This document shows, in pieces, positions 43,201 through 51,082 of a DNA stretch of 64,000 nt. The position numbers and the translations under genes are program-made. The stretch covers positions 224,915-288,914 of the forward strand of contig JAQVAV010000005.1 of NCBI GenBank assembly GCA_028690665.1, written 5' to 3'. The notes under the pieces were generated by a model. It was not told where the DNA came from, ran no database searches, and was given only the letters and a program-made list of their open reading frames with translations. Numbering within the stretch: the stretch's first letter is position 1; each line of letters begins with the position of its first letter. Origin of the DNA: Paludibacter sp. Lineage in GTDB: Bacteria > Bacteroidota > Bacteroidia > Bacteroidales > Paludibacteraceae.

Positions 43201-43208
43201 CAAAGATA
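43201..43208 (-). promoter_or_regulatory. -7 promoter box of metG
   Basis: The minus strand reads TATCTTTG, matching TAnnTTTG, about 98 bp upstream of the metG start. No -33 match at the normal spacing. Confidence 0.4.
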
Positions 43209-43308
43209 CGCAGTTTTTAGCAATTATTGAATAATTATCAGCAATTTAGTAATCAGAACTTCTACTCTGACATTTCCTTTTATGCTTGCCAATTCATGAT
43301 TGCTTTTA

Positions 43309-43316
43309 TACTTTTG
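43309..43316 (+). promoter_or_regulatory. -7 promoter box of the small unknown gene at 43328
   Basis: TACTTTTG matches the consensus and lies only 11 nt before the ATG at 43328, with a CTTG near the -33 position (43285-43288). The transcript would have almost no leader. This excludes the longer frame starting at 43286. Confidence 0.55.
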
Positions 43317-43327
43317 TGCATAATATA

Positions 43328-43885
43328 ATGCTGAATAAGATGCCCCGAAACAAAGTCATTCTCAAAGAACAACTGCTTCAACTTTCTAAAAAAGAGTTGG
43401 TTGACATGGTTCTCAAGTTGTCGGCCAAACGATTTAACTACGAATATTTGCTGGTGAATTTTTTGGATCCGGATAACGGTGAGCAGATTCTTTTTGAAGA
43501 AGCTCTTCAGGAACTGCAAATCTTGTTTGACAAGGAATTTAAAGGAAGGACACTCCAGCATCAGCGGGTGAAAATGTTGACAGCCTGTATGAAACGGATC
43601 AAAGATTTTACGGTAGAAACGAAAAATAAAAAACTTGAGGCCGATCTTTTGATATTTATCCTTGAGCATGAGTTATCTCAAAAAGGGAACTATCTCGGAG
43701 CCAAATACTCCGGCTACGACTATAAAGTAGCTTTAATCCTAAAAAAAACAATTACAATCGTTACTCAAAAACTTCATCCCGATTACTTACTCGATTATCT
43801 GGATATAATCAACAAAATGTTACGGAAACTTCATCAAACTTCTGAGAGGATTAATACGGTTCGAAATTTACCTGAAAATATATAA
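43328..43885 (+). CDS. Hypothetical helical protein
   Basis: The protein has about 185 residues from the ATG that directly follows a promoter box; a second ATG four codons later (MPRNK) is also possible. It is rich in leucine, lysine and glutamate, with long helical stretches and no signal peptide, membrane segment or known motif. Segments such as KKELVDMVLKLSAK and LDYLDIINKMLRKL look like amphipathic helices, so it is probably a soluble cytoplasmic protein. I do not recognise the family. It lies alone between divergent metG and convergent fba and has its own promoter and a shared terminator. Confidence 0.7.
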   Translation: MLNKMPRNKVILKEQLLQLSKKELVDMVLKLSAKRFNYEYLLVNFLDPDNGEQILFEEALQELQILFDKEFKGRTLQHQRVKMLTACMKRIKDFTVETKNKKLEADLLIFILEHELSQKGNYLGAKYSGYDYKVALILKKTITIVTQKLHPDYLLDYLDIINKMLRKLHQTSERINTVRNLPENI

Positions 43886-43887
43886 AC

Positions 43888-43920
43888 AAAAAAAGCGAAT
43901 CTGTTTCCAGTTCGCTTTTA
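43888..43920. terminator. Bidirectional terminator between the unknown gene and fba
   Basis: AAAAGCGAA (43890-43898) and TTCGCTTTT (43910-43918) pair with an 11-nt spacer that adds CTG/CAG pairs, with T runs on both strands. It serves both converging genes. Confidence 0.75.
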
Positions 43921-43958
43921 TAAACAATTAAAAATCAAGCTGCGATTTCACTCGCTTT

Positions 43959-45038
43959 TTACAGACTATTGATTGCATTCAGGTCATCGAAAGCCACCTG
44001 CAAACGGGCGATTTCCGATTCTTCACCCTTACGCAACCAAACGCGGGGATCGTAGAATTTTTTATTCGGTTTTTCGTCTCCTTCCGGATTGCCAATCTGT
44101 CCCTGGAGATAACCGTGATTTTTGGCTTCAAATCCACGGACACCATCCCAATAAGCCCATTGAGTATCAGTGTCGATATTCATTTTCACAACGCCATAAC
44201 TAATGGCTTCGCGAATTTCGGCATGGGATGATCCGGAACCTCCATGGAATACAAAATTTACCGGTTTGTCGTCGCTCAGGCCATCTTTCGCTTTGATATA
44301 ATCCTGAGAATTTTTCAGAATAATCGGTTGCAATTTCACATTACCCGGTTTATAAACACCATGGACATTACCAAACGAAGCGGCAATTGTGAAGTTAGGA
44401 GATACTTTACTTAATTCTTTGTAAGCAAAATATACATCTTCCGGTTGTGTATAAAGCAATGCATTGTCAACACCACTGTTATCAACGCCATCCTCTTCAC
44501 CCCCGGTGATTCCCAGTTCAATTTCGAGGGTCATACCTATCTTGCTCATTCGTTCAAGATATTTTTTACTAATTTCAATATTTTCAGCCAATGGTTCTTC
44601 CGATAAGTCGAGCATGTGGGAACTGAATAATGGTTTTCCTGTTTCGGCAAAATGTTTTTCACCAGCATCGAGCAAACCATCAATCCATGGAAGAAGTTTC
44701 TTGGCAGCATGGTCTGTGTGAAGAATTACACGCACACCGTAAGCTTCCGCTAAAGTATGTATGTGTTTTGCTCCGGCAATTGCGCCTAAAACAGCAGATT
44801 GCTGACCTTCAAGTTTCAGACCTTTTCCGGCATTAAAAACAGCACCTCCGTTAGAAAACTGAATCATAACAGGAGCATTGGCAACTTTAGCAGCTTCCAT
44901 CACAGCATTCACTGTAGACGAACTAACAACATTCACAGCAGGAATGGCAAATCCGTTTTCTTTTGCCATCTTAAAAATAAATTGCAGATCAGAACCGGTT
45001 ACTATACCTGGTTTTACTACATCAGAAATTTTACCCAT
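43959..45038 (-). CDS. fba: Class II fructose-bisphosphate aldolase
   Basis: This 359-residue protein has the same length and residue numbering as E. coli FbaA. Zinc and catalytic residues lie in VILHTDHAAK, with D109 and H110. The remaining zinc ligands are in LEIELGITGGEEDG and NFVFHGGSGS, and the phosphate-binding loop in VVKMNIDTDTQ. It cleaves fructose 1,6-bisphosphate to two triose phosphates in glycolysis and gluconeogenesis as a zinc-dependent dimer. The gene is alone on its strand; upstream is a 644-bp intergenic region. Confidence 0.97.
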   Translation of the reverse strand: MGKISDVVKPGIVTGSDLQFIFKMAKENGFAIPAVNVVSSSTVNAVMEAAKVANAPVMIQFSNGGAVFNAGKGLKLEGQQSAVLGAIAGAKHIHTLAEAYGVRVILHTDHAAKKLLPWIDGLLDAGEKHFAETGKPLFSSHMLDLSEEPLAENIEISKKYLERMSKIGMTLEIELGITGGEEDGVDNSGVDNALLYTQPEDVYFAYKELSKVSPNFTIAASFGNVHGVYKPGNVKLQPIILKNSQDYIKAKDGLSDDKPVNFVFHGGSGSSHAEIREAISYGVVKMNIDTDTQWAYWDGVRGFEAKNHGYLQGQIGNPEGDEKPNKKFYDPRVWLRKGEESEIARLQVAFDDLNAINSL

Positions 45039-45285
45039 AAGTACTTATAATAAATTTTATTGTCATTGAGTAATTATAACAACACACAGTACATAAAGTT
45101 CTTATTTTGCACACGAGAAGATTATTAACCAAAACAGAACTGAGTTCGCTCTATAAAATCATCAACCATATTAAAAAAAACTCATTTGAACGACAATAAT
45201 TATATATTCTTTTTGAATGCATATCAATGCAAAATATTGTATAAAGATTATATTTCTATTTCTTGTTTTTCTAAAAATTATTCAA

Positions 45286-45420
45286 GTCCTCCTGACGTTC
45301 TATAATAATTTTTTATCCGGATAATATTTACAGAGCAACACATTTTATACCTTACAAAACTCTGTATATTTTGTCTAAAAAAGAAATATTCCTTTTCCGA
45401 TAAAAGTCAGAACAAGTTTA
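45286..45420. repeat. Dispersed intergenic element, copy 2
   Basis: This region shares with copy 1 (38623-38800) the string GATAATATTTA before the hairpin, the loop sequence ATTTTATACCTTAC, and the identical 18-mer TGTCTAAAAAAGAAATAT (45372-45389). Its internal stem is TACAGAG (45329-45335) with CTCTGTA (45360-45366), a different sequence from copy 1 with pairing kept. The outer inverted repeat is decayed (CCTGAC and GTCAG remain). The bases from 45039 to about 45285 hold no recognisable feature. Confidence 0.5.
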
Positions 45421-45542
45421 GATAATATTCATTGCAATATAAAAAGTTGCACATCTATACTTGAATTCATTTTTTATAAAAATTCATTTTTATAGACAGT
45501 AAAACCTTTCCCCTTTTCAAAAATATGTTTTACAACATTTTT

Positions 45543-45559
45543 AGTGTACTATGTACACT
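45543..45559. promoter_or_regulatory. 17-bp perfect palindrome, candidate operator of the NUDIX regulator
   Basis: AGTGTAC and GTACACT flank a TAT spacer. The site lies 7 bp upstream of the -33 element of the galM promoter. The same operon encodes a NUDIX/NrtR-family regulator, a family known in Bacteroides to bind palindromes at pentose-utilisation operons. Binding by this regulator is inferred from position. Confidence 0.6.
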
Positions 45560-45565
45560 TTTTGT

Positions 45566-45596
45566 TTTGCCAATAAAATATTTTAAAATACTTTTG
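45566..45596 (+). promoter_or_regulatory. Consensus Bacteroidota promoter of the galM-symporter-NUDIX operon
   Basis: TTTG (45566-45569) and TACTTTTG (45589-45596) are spaced by 19 bp, an exact match to the -33/-7 consensus. The start codon lies about 86 bp downstream of the -7 box. Confidence 0.8.
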
Positions 45597-45682
45597 ACAG
45601 GAAAAATAAGCTAAATATGCTGATTTTCATTGGAATGATTACAAATTTTATTCATTAACCTTTTAAAAACAAGCAAATTAAA

Positions 45683-46819
45683 ATGAAAAAATTGCTTTGG
45701 GGTATCGTCGCCCTTACCATAATTTTAACAGGATGTAAAAAACAAGAAGAAAAAACAGTTTCCGGTCTTTTGAGATCAAATTTTCAAACAGTAATCAATG
45801 GAGACTCAGTGAATTTGTACGTATTGAAAAATGCTTCCGGTGCAGAAGTGTGCTTAACTAATTTTGGAGGTCGTATTGTATCTGTTATGATGCCGGATAA
45901 AAACGGCAAATTGCAGGATGTGGTACTCGGATTCGATTCAATAGAGGATTACATCAATGTTCCCAGCGATTTCGGCGCATCAATAGGTCGTTACGCAAAT
46001 CGTATTAATAAAGGGCGTTTCGTACTTGACGGAGATACGATTCAGTTGCCGACAAATAATTTTGGTCACTGTCTGCACGGAGGGCCTAAAGGCTGGCAAT
46101 ATCAGGCTTATCAAAAAGTAAATCAGGTTGATGCATCAACAATTGAAATGACCCGTTTTTCTCCCGATGGAGATCAAAATTTTCCGGGAAATGTAACCGC
46201 AAAAGTAACTTTCAAACTTACCGACGACAACACTATTGATATTAACTTCGAAGCAACTACCGACAAAAAGACAATCATCAATATGTGCAATCACTCGTAT
46301 TTCAATCTTTCGGGCAATGCAACAAAAACCGTTTTGGATGATAGTCTCTATCTGAATGCAGCTGCATTTACACCGGTTGACAGCACATTTATGACTACCG
46401 GCGCTATTGATTCTGTTGCCGGAACTCCGATGGATTTCACTACCCTGAAACCAATTGGTCAGGACATCCATAAATATGATTTTGTTCAGCTCAAAAACGG
46501 AAATGGTTACGATCATAACTGGGTATTGAACACCAAAGGAGATGTTACTCAACTTGCTGCAAAGGTTGTTTCTCCGGTTAGCGGCATTACGCTTGAAGTT
46601 TACACAAATGAACCCGGAATTCAGGTTTATACAGGTAATTTCCTCGATGGAACAGTTACTGGCAAAAAGGGTATAGTTTACAATCAACGTACGGCTATTT
46701 GTCTCGAAACACAACATTATCCTGACAGTCCGAACAAACCGCAATGGCCATCTACGGTTCTTGAACCGGGACAAACATATCACAGCACCTGCATCTATAA
46801 ATTCGGTGTTGAAAAATAA
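45683..46819 (+). CDS. galM: Aldose 1-epimerase, lipoprotein/periplasmic form
   Basis: This 378-residue protein has a lipoprotein signal (lipobox LTGC, C18) and a galactose-mutarotase fold. The catalytic histidines lie in NFGHCLHGG and NMCNHSYFNL, and the catalytic glutamate in AICLETQHYPDSPN. It interconverts alpha and beta anomers of aldoses; in this location it would act on sugar before uptake. It is the first gene of an operon with a sodium:solute symporter and a NUDIX regulator, so the three likely serve one sugar. In Bacteroides the same gene order belongs to L-arabinose utilisation, which would fit the arabinofuranosidase in this window, but the substrate is not proven. Confidence 0.92.
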   Translation: MKKLLWGIVALTIILTGCKKQEEKTVSGLLRSNFQTVINGDSVNLYVLKNASGAEVCLTNFGGRIVSVMMPDKNGKLQDVVLGFDSIEDYINVPSDFGASIGRYANRINKGRFVLDGDTIQLPTNNFGHCLHGGPKGWQYQAYQKVNQVDASTIEMTRFSPDGDQNFPGNVTAKVTFKLTDDNTIDINFEATTDKKTIINMCNHSYFNLSGNATKTVLDDSLYLNAAAFTPVDSTFMTTGAIDSVAGTPMDFTTLKPIGQDIHKYDFVQLKNGNGYDHNWVLNTKGDVTQLAAKVVSPVSGITLEVYTNEPGIQVYTGNFLDGTVTGKKGIVYNQRTAICLETQHYPDSPNKPQWPSTVLEPGQTYHSTCIYKFGVEK

Positions 46820-46864
46820 ATCTAGTATTCTTCCGAAATTCACATTAATCATTAAAAATAATTT

Positions 46865-48541
46865 ATGGCTTCTTTAGATTGGGTAGTAATCGGGGTATTT
46901 GCCCTTGCACTTATCGGAATTGTAGTTTGGGTATTCAAGCAAAAACAGGAAAGTTCCGGAGATTTTTTCCTTGCCGGACGAGATGCAACATGGTTAGCCA
47001 TTGGAGCTTCTATTTTTGCCTCGAACATAGGTTCGGAACACTTGATCGGTCTGGCCGGAGCTGGGGCATCAAGTGGTATGGCCATGGCACACTGGGAAAT
47101 CCAGGGTTGGATGATTCTTATTCTTGGCTGGGTTTTCGTTCCTTTTTATTCGCGTAGTATGGTTCTCACCATGCCGGAGTTCCTCGAACGGCGTTACAAT
47201 AAAAATTCACGTACCATTCTTTCGGTTATCTCACTTGTAAGCTATGTGCTTACAAAAGTAGCGGTAACTGTTTATGCCGGAGGTCTGGTATTCAAAGAAG
47301 TATTTGGCATTGAAGAAATATGGGGAATTGATTTTTTCTGGATTGCAGCCATCGGGCTTGTGCTTATCACAGCTCTTTATACGGTTATCGGTGGTATGAA
47401 ATCGGTACTTTACACTTCGGTGCTTCAAACTCCAATCCTATTATTGGGATCAATTATCATTCTGGTGCTCGGTCTGAAAGCTGTTGGAGGCTGGGAGCAG
47501 GTAGTTGCTGCAACACAGGCAACGCCCGTTAATCAGTATGGCGACACCATGTTTAACCTGATTCGTAGTAATCATGACGAAAGCTTCCCTTGGTTGGGAG
47601 TGCTCATAGGTTCTTCCATCATTGGTTTCTGGTATTGGTGTACCGACCAGTACATCGTACAGCGTGTACTTTCCGGGAAAGATGAAACGCAGGCTCGCCG
47701 TGGAGCGATTTTTGGAGCTTACTTGAAACTTACTCCGGTATTTCTTTTCCTCATTCCGGGAATGATTGCATTTGCCATGATGAAAAACGGCACAATTGTT
47801 AATGGCCAGGCATTTACGATGACCTCAGCCGATGCCGCTTTCCCGACTCTGGTTGCGAAGCTACTCCCTGCAGGAGTAAAAGGCCTTGTGGTTTGTGGAA
47901 TTCTTGCCGCTTTGATGAGTTCCCTAGCTTCGTTGTTCAATTCCTCAGCAATGCTTTTTACAATTGATTTTTATAAAAAATATAAACCGCATGCAAACGA
48001 AAAACAACTCTTAAAAGTAGGACGTATTGCTACTGTAGTAGTTGTAATTCTTGGTATTCTCTGGATTCCTGTTATGAAGAGCGTAGGTAGTGTACTTTAT
48101 AATTACCTGCAGGACGTACAATCAGTGTTGGCTCCGGGTATAGCAGCTGCATTCCTTTTGGGAATTCTGTCTAAAAAAATCACTCCGAAGGCAGGTATGT
48201 GGGGACTTATTATTGGTTTTGTTATCGGAATTACCCGGTTGGGTGCCAAAGTGTATTATTCAACAACCAGCGGAGTAGCCGAAACATGGTTTAAAGGTTT
48301 ATTTTACGATACCAACTGGTTATTTTTTAGTGGAGGTATGTTCCTGTTTTGTATTATTGCAATTATTGTTATCAGTTTCTTTACAGAAAAAGCCTCTGAT
48401 ACACAAATTGCCGGATTGACTTTTGGATCGACAACGAAAGAACAAAGAGCAGCAACCCGTGCGAGCTGGAATAAATGGGATGTGATTAACACGGTCATTA
48501 TTTTAGCTTTGACAGCAGCATTTTATATCTATTTTTGGTAA
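46865..48541 (+). CDS. Sodium:solute symporter family sugar transporter (SGLT-like)
   Basis: This 558-residue inner-membrane protein has about 14 hydrophobic helices and SSS-family motifs: FFLAGRDATWLAIGAS, SNIGSEHLIGLAGAG near the first helices, and FWYWCTDQYIVQRVLSGKD in the middle. These are signatures of the glucose/galactose-type branch. It imports a sugar with sodium ions. The gene lies 45 bp after periplasmic galM, which supplies the right anomer, and is followed by the regulator. Arabinose or a related monosaccharide is the most likely cargo by gene-order analogy with Bacteroides; galactose or glucose remain possible. Confidence 0.92.
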   Translation: MASLDWVVIGVFALALIGIVVWVFKQKQESSGDFFLAGRDATWLAIGASIFASNIGSEHLIGLAGAGASSGMAMAHWEIQGWMILILGWVFVPFYSRSMVLTMPEFLERRYNKNSRTILSVISLVSYVLTKVAVTVYAGGLVFKEVFGIEEIWGIDFFWIAAIGLVLITALYTVIGGMKSVLYTSVLQTPILLLGSIIILVLGLKAVGGWEQVVAATQATPVNQYGDTMFNLIRSNHDESFPWLGVLIGSSIIGFWYWCTDQYIVQRVLSGKDETQARRGAIFGAYLKLTPVFLFLIPGMIAFAMMKNGTIVNGQAFTMTSADAAFPTLVAKLLPAGVKGLVVCGILAALMSSLASLFNSSAMLFTIDFYKKYKPHANEKQLLKVGRIATVVVVILGILWIPVMKSVGSVLYNYLQDVQSVLAPGIAAAFLLGILSKKITPKAGMWGLIIGFVIGITRLGAKVYYSTTSGVAETWFKGLFYDTNWLFFSGGMFLFCIIAIIVISFFTEKASDTQIAGLTFGSTTKEQRAATRASWNKWDVINTVIILALTAAFYIYFW

Positions 48542-48559
48542 AGAATAATTTTATTTTAT

Positions 48560-48602
48560 AATAACTTTGTCTGCTCTTAAAAAAAGGACAGACAAAGTTA
48601 TT
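48560..48602 (+). terminator. 14-bp perfect hairpin between the symporter and the regulator gene
   Basis: AATAACTTTGTCTG (48560-48573) and its exact complement (48589-48602) enclose a 15-nt loop. The ATG of the NUDIX gene lies 10 nt after it. The T tail is weak, so it may be a leaky terminator that lowers regulator expression, a stabilising 3' end for the upstream message, or a block to ribosome access. Confidence 0.6.
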
Positions 48603-48612
48603 CTGATTTAAT

Positions 48613-49302
48613 ATGGTAAATGCTTCGATATATTATAGTGCCCAGGATTCATTTTTAGTTGCTGTGGATTGCATTATTCTTGGTTTTGCAGATAATCAAA
48701 TTCGTCTTTTAGTGCATGATCGTGAAATAGAACCTGCTGCCGGAGGAATGTCCCTTATGGGAGGATTCGTAAGGTCTAATGAATCTCTTAATGATGCAGC
48801 CATACGTGTTTTGACAAGTCTTACCGGATTAGAGAACATTTTCATGGAGCAAGTCGGGATGTATGGAGAGATTGCCCGCGATCCCGGAGAACGGGTAATT
48901 TCATGTGTATACTATGCACTTATCGACATCAGGGAACATGATGAATCTCGTCTATCTAAACACAACGCTTATTGGATAAATGTAAATCAGGCAGATAAAT
49001 TGATTTTCGACCATGCACAAATGGTTCGGGATGCAATAACAATTTTAAGACGAAAAGCTGCTATACAACCCATAGGGTTCAATCTGTTACCGGAAAAATT
49101 TACACTGACACAGCTTCAATCCCTTTATGAAGCTATTTACGATCAACCCATGGACAAACGTAATTTCAGAAAAAAAATGCTTGGATTCGATTTTTTAGAA
49201 AAACTTAATGAAGTGGATAAGTCTAGTTCTAAAAAAGGAGCATATTACTACAAATTCCGACAAGACAAAATTTACATGATGAATTCTGAATATGGTTTTT
49301 AA
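48613..49302 (+). CDS. NUDIX-domain transcriptional regulator (NrtR/AraR-like)
   Basis: This 229-residue protein has an N-terminal NUDIX fold (about 10-145) whose NUDIX box is degenerate: GGFVRSNESLNDAAIRVL keeps the frame of the box but lacks the catalytic glutamates. It therefore probably binds a ligand without hydrolysing it. A C-terminal winged-helix domain (about 155-225; LTQLQSLYEAIY, DKRNFRKKML, YYKF) binds DNA. This is the NrtR/AraR family, which in Bacteroides senses L-arabinose or other sugars and controls uptake operons. It is the last gene of the galM-symporter unit and likely acts at the palindrome at 45543-45559. Confidence 0.9.
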   Translation: MVNASIYYSAQDSFLVAVDCIILGFADNQIRLLVHDREIEPAAGGMSLMGGFVRSNESLNDAAIRVLTSLTGLENIFMEQVGMYGEIARDPGERVISCVYYALIDIREHDESRLSKHNAYWINVNQADKLIFDHAQMVRDAITILRRKAAIQPIGFNLLPEKFTLTQLQSLYEAIYDQPMDKRNFRKKMLGFDFLEKLNEVDKSSSKKGAYYYKFRQDKIYMMNSEYGF

Positions 49303-49324
49303 TCGGGACTCTCTAAAAAAAATC

Positions 49325-49363
49325 AAAGGTTACAGTTATAATTTAGATACTGTAACCTTTTTT
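49325..49363 (+). terminator. Intrinsic terminator of the galM-symporter-regulator operon
   Basis: AAAGGTTACAG (49325-49335) and CTGTAACCTTT (49350-49360) form an 11-bp stem followed by a T run, 23 nt past the regulator stop. Confidence 0.85.
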
Positions 49364-49431
49364 ATTTTACCAGATCATTGCAGAAGAAACGCATATCCAT
49401 TAAATATGCCATATTTTATGGTTTTCAGCAT

Positions 49432-49460
49432 TGCATCTAATATTTTTTACTCTATATTTG
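49432..49460 (+). promoter_or_regulatory. Promoter of the usher-like locus
   Basis: TATATTTG (49453-49460) matches TAnnTTTG, with a TTG-containing -33 region (about 49431-49433) at close to the right spacing. The first gene starts 170 bp downstream, leaving a long AT-rich leader with no obvious structure. Confidence 0.55.
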
Positions 49461-49630
49461 TATGAAATTTTAATATTAATGTGAAACAATGCAAAATGAT
49501 TAGAAAATATAATTTATAATATAGAATTACAAGTTACGAAACATTTACAATTAAAAAAGAGAATTACAAAATCAAATATTTGTCATTCAAATGAAGAATT
49601 ATTATTAACAATTTATCAAATTTCTATTTT

Positions 49631-50314
49631 ATGAAAAAAATTAGTTTTGTAGCAGCATTGCTGTTTTGTGGCGTAACAGCTTTTTCACAGGCTGTAAAAG
49701 ACCGGAATGTAATTCCCGTAGCAGTAAGTTTGAATCAGGTTTTAAGAATGACCATCACAAACGGGGGTAACATTGAATTTGTTTTTAATACTATTGATGA
49801 TTACAAAAACGGTATTTCTTCTTTAGCAGGAAATCCAGGTGATGGAATGTATAAAACCGATTTTACAGTGTCTTCCTCTACCCGCTGGGCGCTTACTTAC
49901 GGAGCAGAACAAGCTACATTCCTGGGAACCGATGATCCGAGCCACACACTTGCTCTTGACAATGTCGGTTTTTCAATTACAAATAATGGAATTCATACTT
50001 TTGAAGCAGCAGGTAGCCTTGTTAAGGCTGCAACAGCAGGAGCTTCTCTTTTCAGTCTGCCTACAAACAATGCAACAGAAGTTGCAGCTTTACAGGCTTA
50101 TCCGGTTACTCTTATTGAAGATAATGATGATCTTACTGCTGCTAACGCCGGAGATATTCAAGACAATTCATTTACTTTAAACTGGCGTTGTGGTACAGTG
50201 GAAACTGACCCGACTACTCCTATGAACGGTGTTGCAATTATCGATCAGACTCCAAGCCCTACTCCTGACCGTTATGTTGTAAATGTATTGTTCGATCTTT
50301 CTATTGATAACTAA
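49631..50314 (+). CDS. Secreted beta-sandwich protein, candidate major surface subunit
   Basis: This 227-residue protein has a signal peptide (MKKISFVAALLFCGVTAFSQ, cleavage after SQ). It is rich in alanine, threonine and asparagine, with a beta-strand pattern. Residues about 36-65 (LRMTITNGGNIEFVFN, then DDYKNGIS) match the N-terminal part of the next gene's product (ARLSILSGGNIPFNFN, then ERFKNGIT). The C-termini match too (a lone cysteine in NWRCG or SYDCG, then PDRYVVNV or PDYYQVEI). The two are therefore members of one family that I cannot name. No lipobox, membrane helix or T9SS tail is present. A terminator just after the gene suggests it is made in excess over the downstream products, as for a major structural subunit. 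Function is inference. Confidence 0.75.
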   Translation: MKKISFVAALLFCGVTAFSQAVKDRNVIPVAVSLNQVLRMTITNGGNIEFVFNTIDDYKNGISSLAGNPGDGMYKTDFTVSSSTRWALTYGAEQATFLGTDDPSHTLALDNVGFSITNNGIHTFEAAGSLVKAATAGASLFSLPTNNATEVAALQAYPVTLIEDNDDLTAANAGDIQDNSFTLNWRCGTVETDPTTPMNGVAIIDQTPSPTPDRYVVNVLFDLSIDN

Positions 50315-50337
50315 TATTTATTTTACCAATAAGTTTC

Positions 50338-50372
50338 AGTGGGAGTTCTGTCTGTCAGCACTCCCACTTTTA
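50338..50372 (+). terminator. Hairpin terminator/attenuator between the two subunit genes
   Basis: AGTGGGAGT (50338-50346) and ACTCCCACT (50360-50368) form a 9-bp GC-rich stem followed by TTTT. No separate TAnnTTTG promoter was seen before the next gene, so read-through is probably needed for the downstream two genes. Confidence 0.75.
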
Positions 50373-50477
50373 TTGCATTTATAAATCAACCCTAATTAAT
50401 CAAAAATGAACTGATGTGAACCCTAGCTCAGAATCACTCAGTTTTAAATTCCTTTTTACCGGTAAAGCCTTTATAGA

Positions 50478-51056
50478 ATGAATTCCTGGTTTAAAATGCT
50501 GAATATCGTGTGTTTTGTGTTACTGATTGCTTTTGGAAACACAATCAGTGGACAGGCATGGAATTCTGCCCGGTTAAGTATACTTTCCGGTGGAAATATT
50601 CCCTTTAATTTTAATTCACTCGAACGGTTTAAAAACGGAATTACCATTACGGATGGAACTAAGCTGGGTATTTCTTTAGCTACAAACAATATTACCGGTC
50701 ATGATCTAACAGGGTTTATTCTTAATTTCAGATCATTCAATAATCAGACTGTTTTGCAGGGAGACAGCTATACATTACCTTTAAGTACCATCAGAGTCGT
50801 AGCCGGAAATGCCATCGGCCTCGAAAGCGGTCATTCTGAAGGGAGGCAAGATCTAAGTGCAGACTGGACAGCATTGTTTACGTATGAAAATCTGAGTTGG
50901 ACTGATTTAACGTGGACAAATGACCAACTTAACATCAGTTATGATTGTGGTATTTCCGTATCTGCAGGAGGAAACGGTTCGTTACTTGGTGAAGAACCGG
51001 ATTATTATCAAGTGGAAATAGAGTTTGAACTGATTCCTACAGGTTCAGGTTTCTAA
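50478..51056 (+). CDS. Secreted beta-sandwich protein, candidate minor subunit or adaptor
   Basis: This 192-residue protein has a signal peptide (about 1-26, ending NTISGQ). It is homologous to the product of the preceding gene in the SGGNI-FNFN-FKNGI segment and around the single cysteine near the C-terminus. It is shorter, with a glycine-rich loop (SAGGNGSLLGEEP) before the last strand pair. It starts 163 bp after the first subunit gene, past an attenuator hairpin, and ends 26 bp before the barrel gene, so it is coupled to the barrel protein. By analogy with chaperone-usher loci it could be an adaptor or tip subunit; this is a proposal only. Confidence 0.7.
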   Translation: MNSWFKMLNIVCFVLLIAFGNTISGQAWNSARLSILSGGNIPFNFNSLERFKNGITITDGTKLGISLATNNITGHDLTGFILNFRSFNNQTVLQGDSYTLPLSTIRVVAGNAIGLESGHSEGRQDLSADWTALFTYENLSWTDLTWTNDQLNISYDCGISVSAGGNGSLLGEEPDYYQVEIEFELIPTGSGF

Positions 51057-51082
51057 ATCCGACCGAAAAATGATAACATTTT

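Noticed and set aside
46136..46852. 238-codon open frame on the minus strand over galM
   Set aside because: It lies entirely opposite the galM coding sequence apart from a short end, shows no protein features, and galM is certain.
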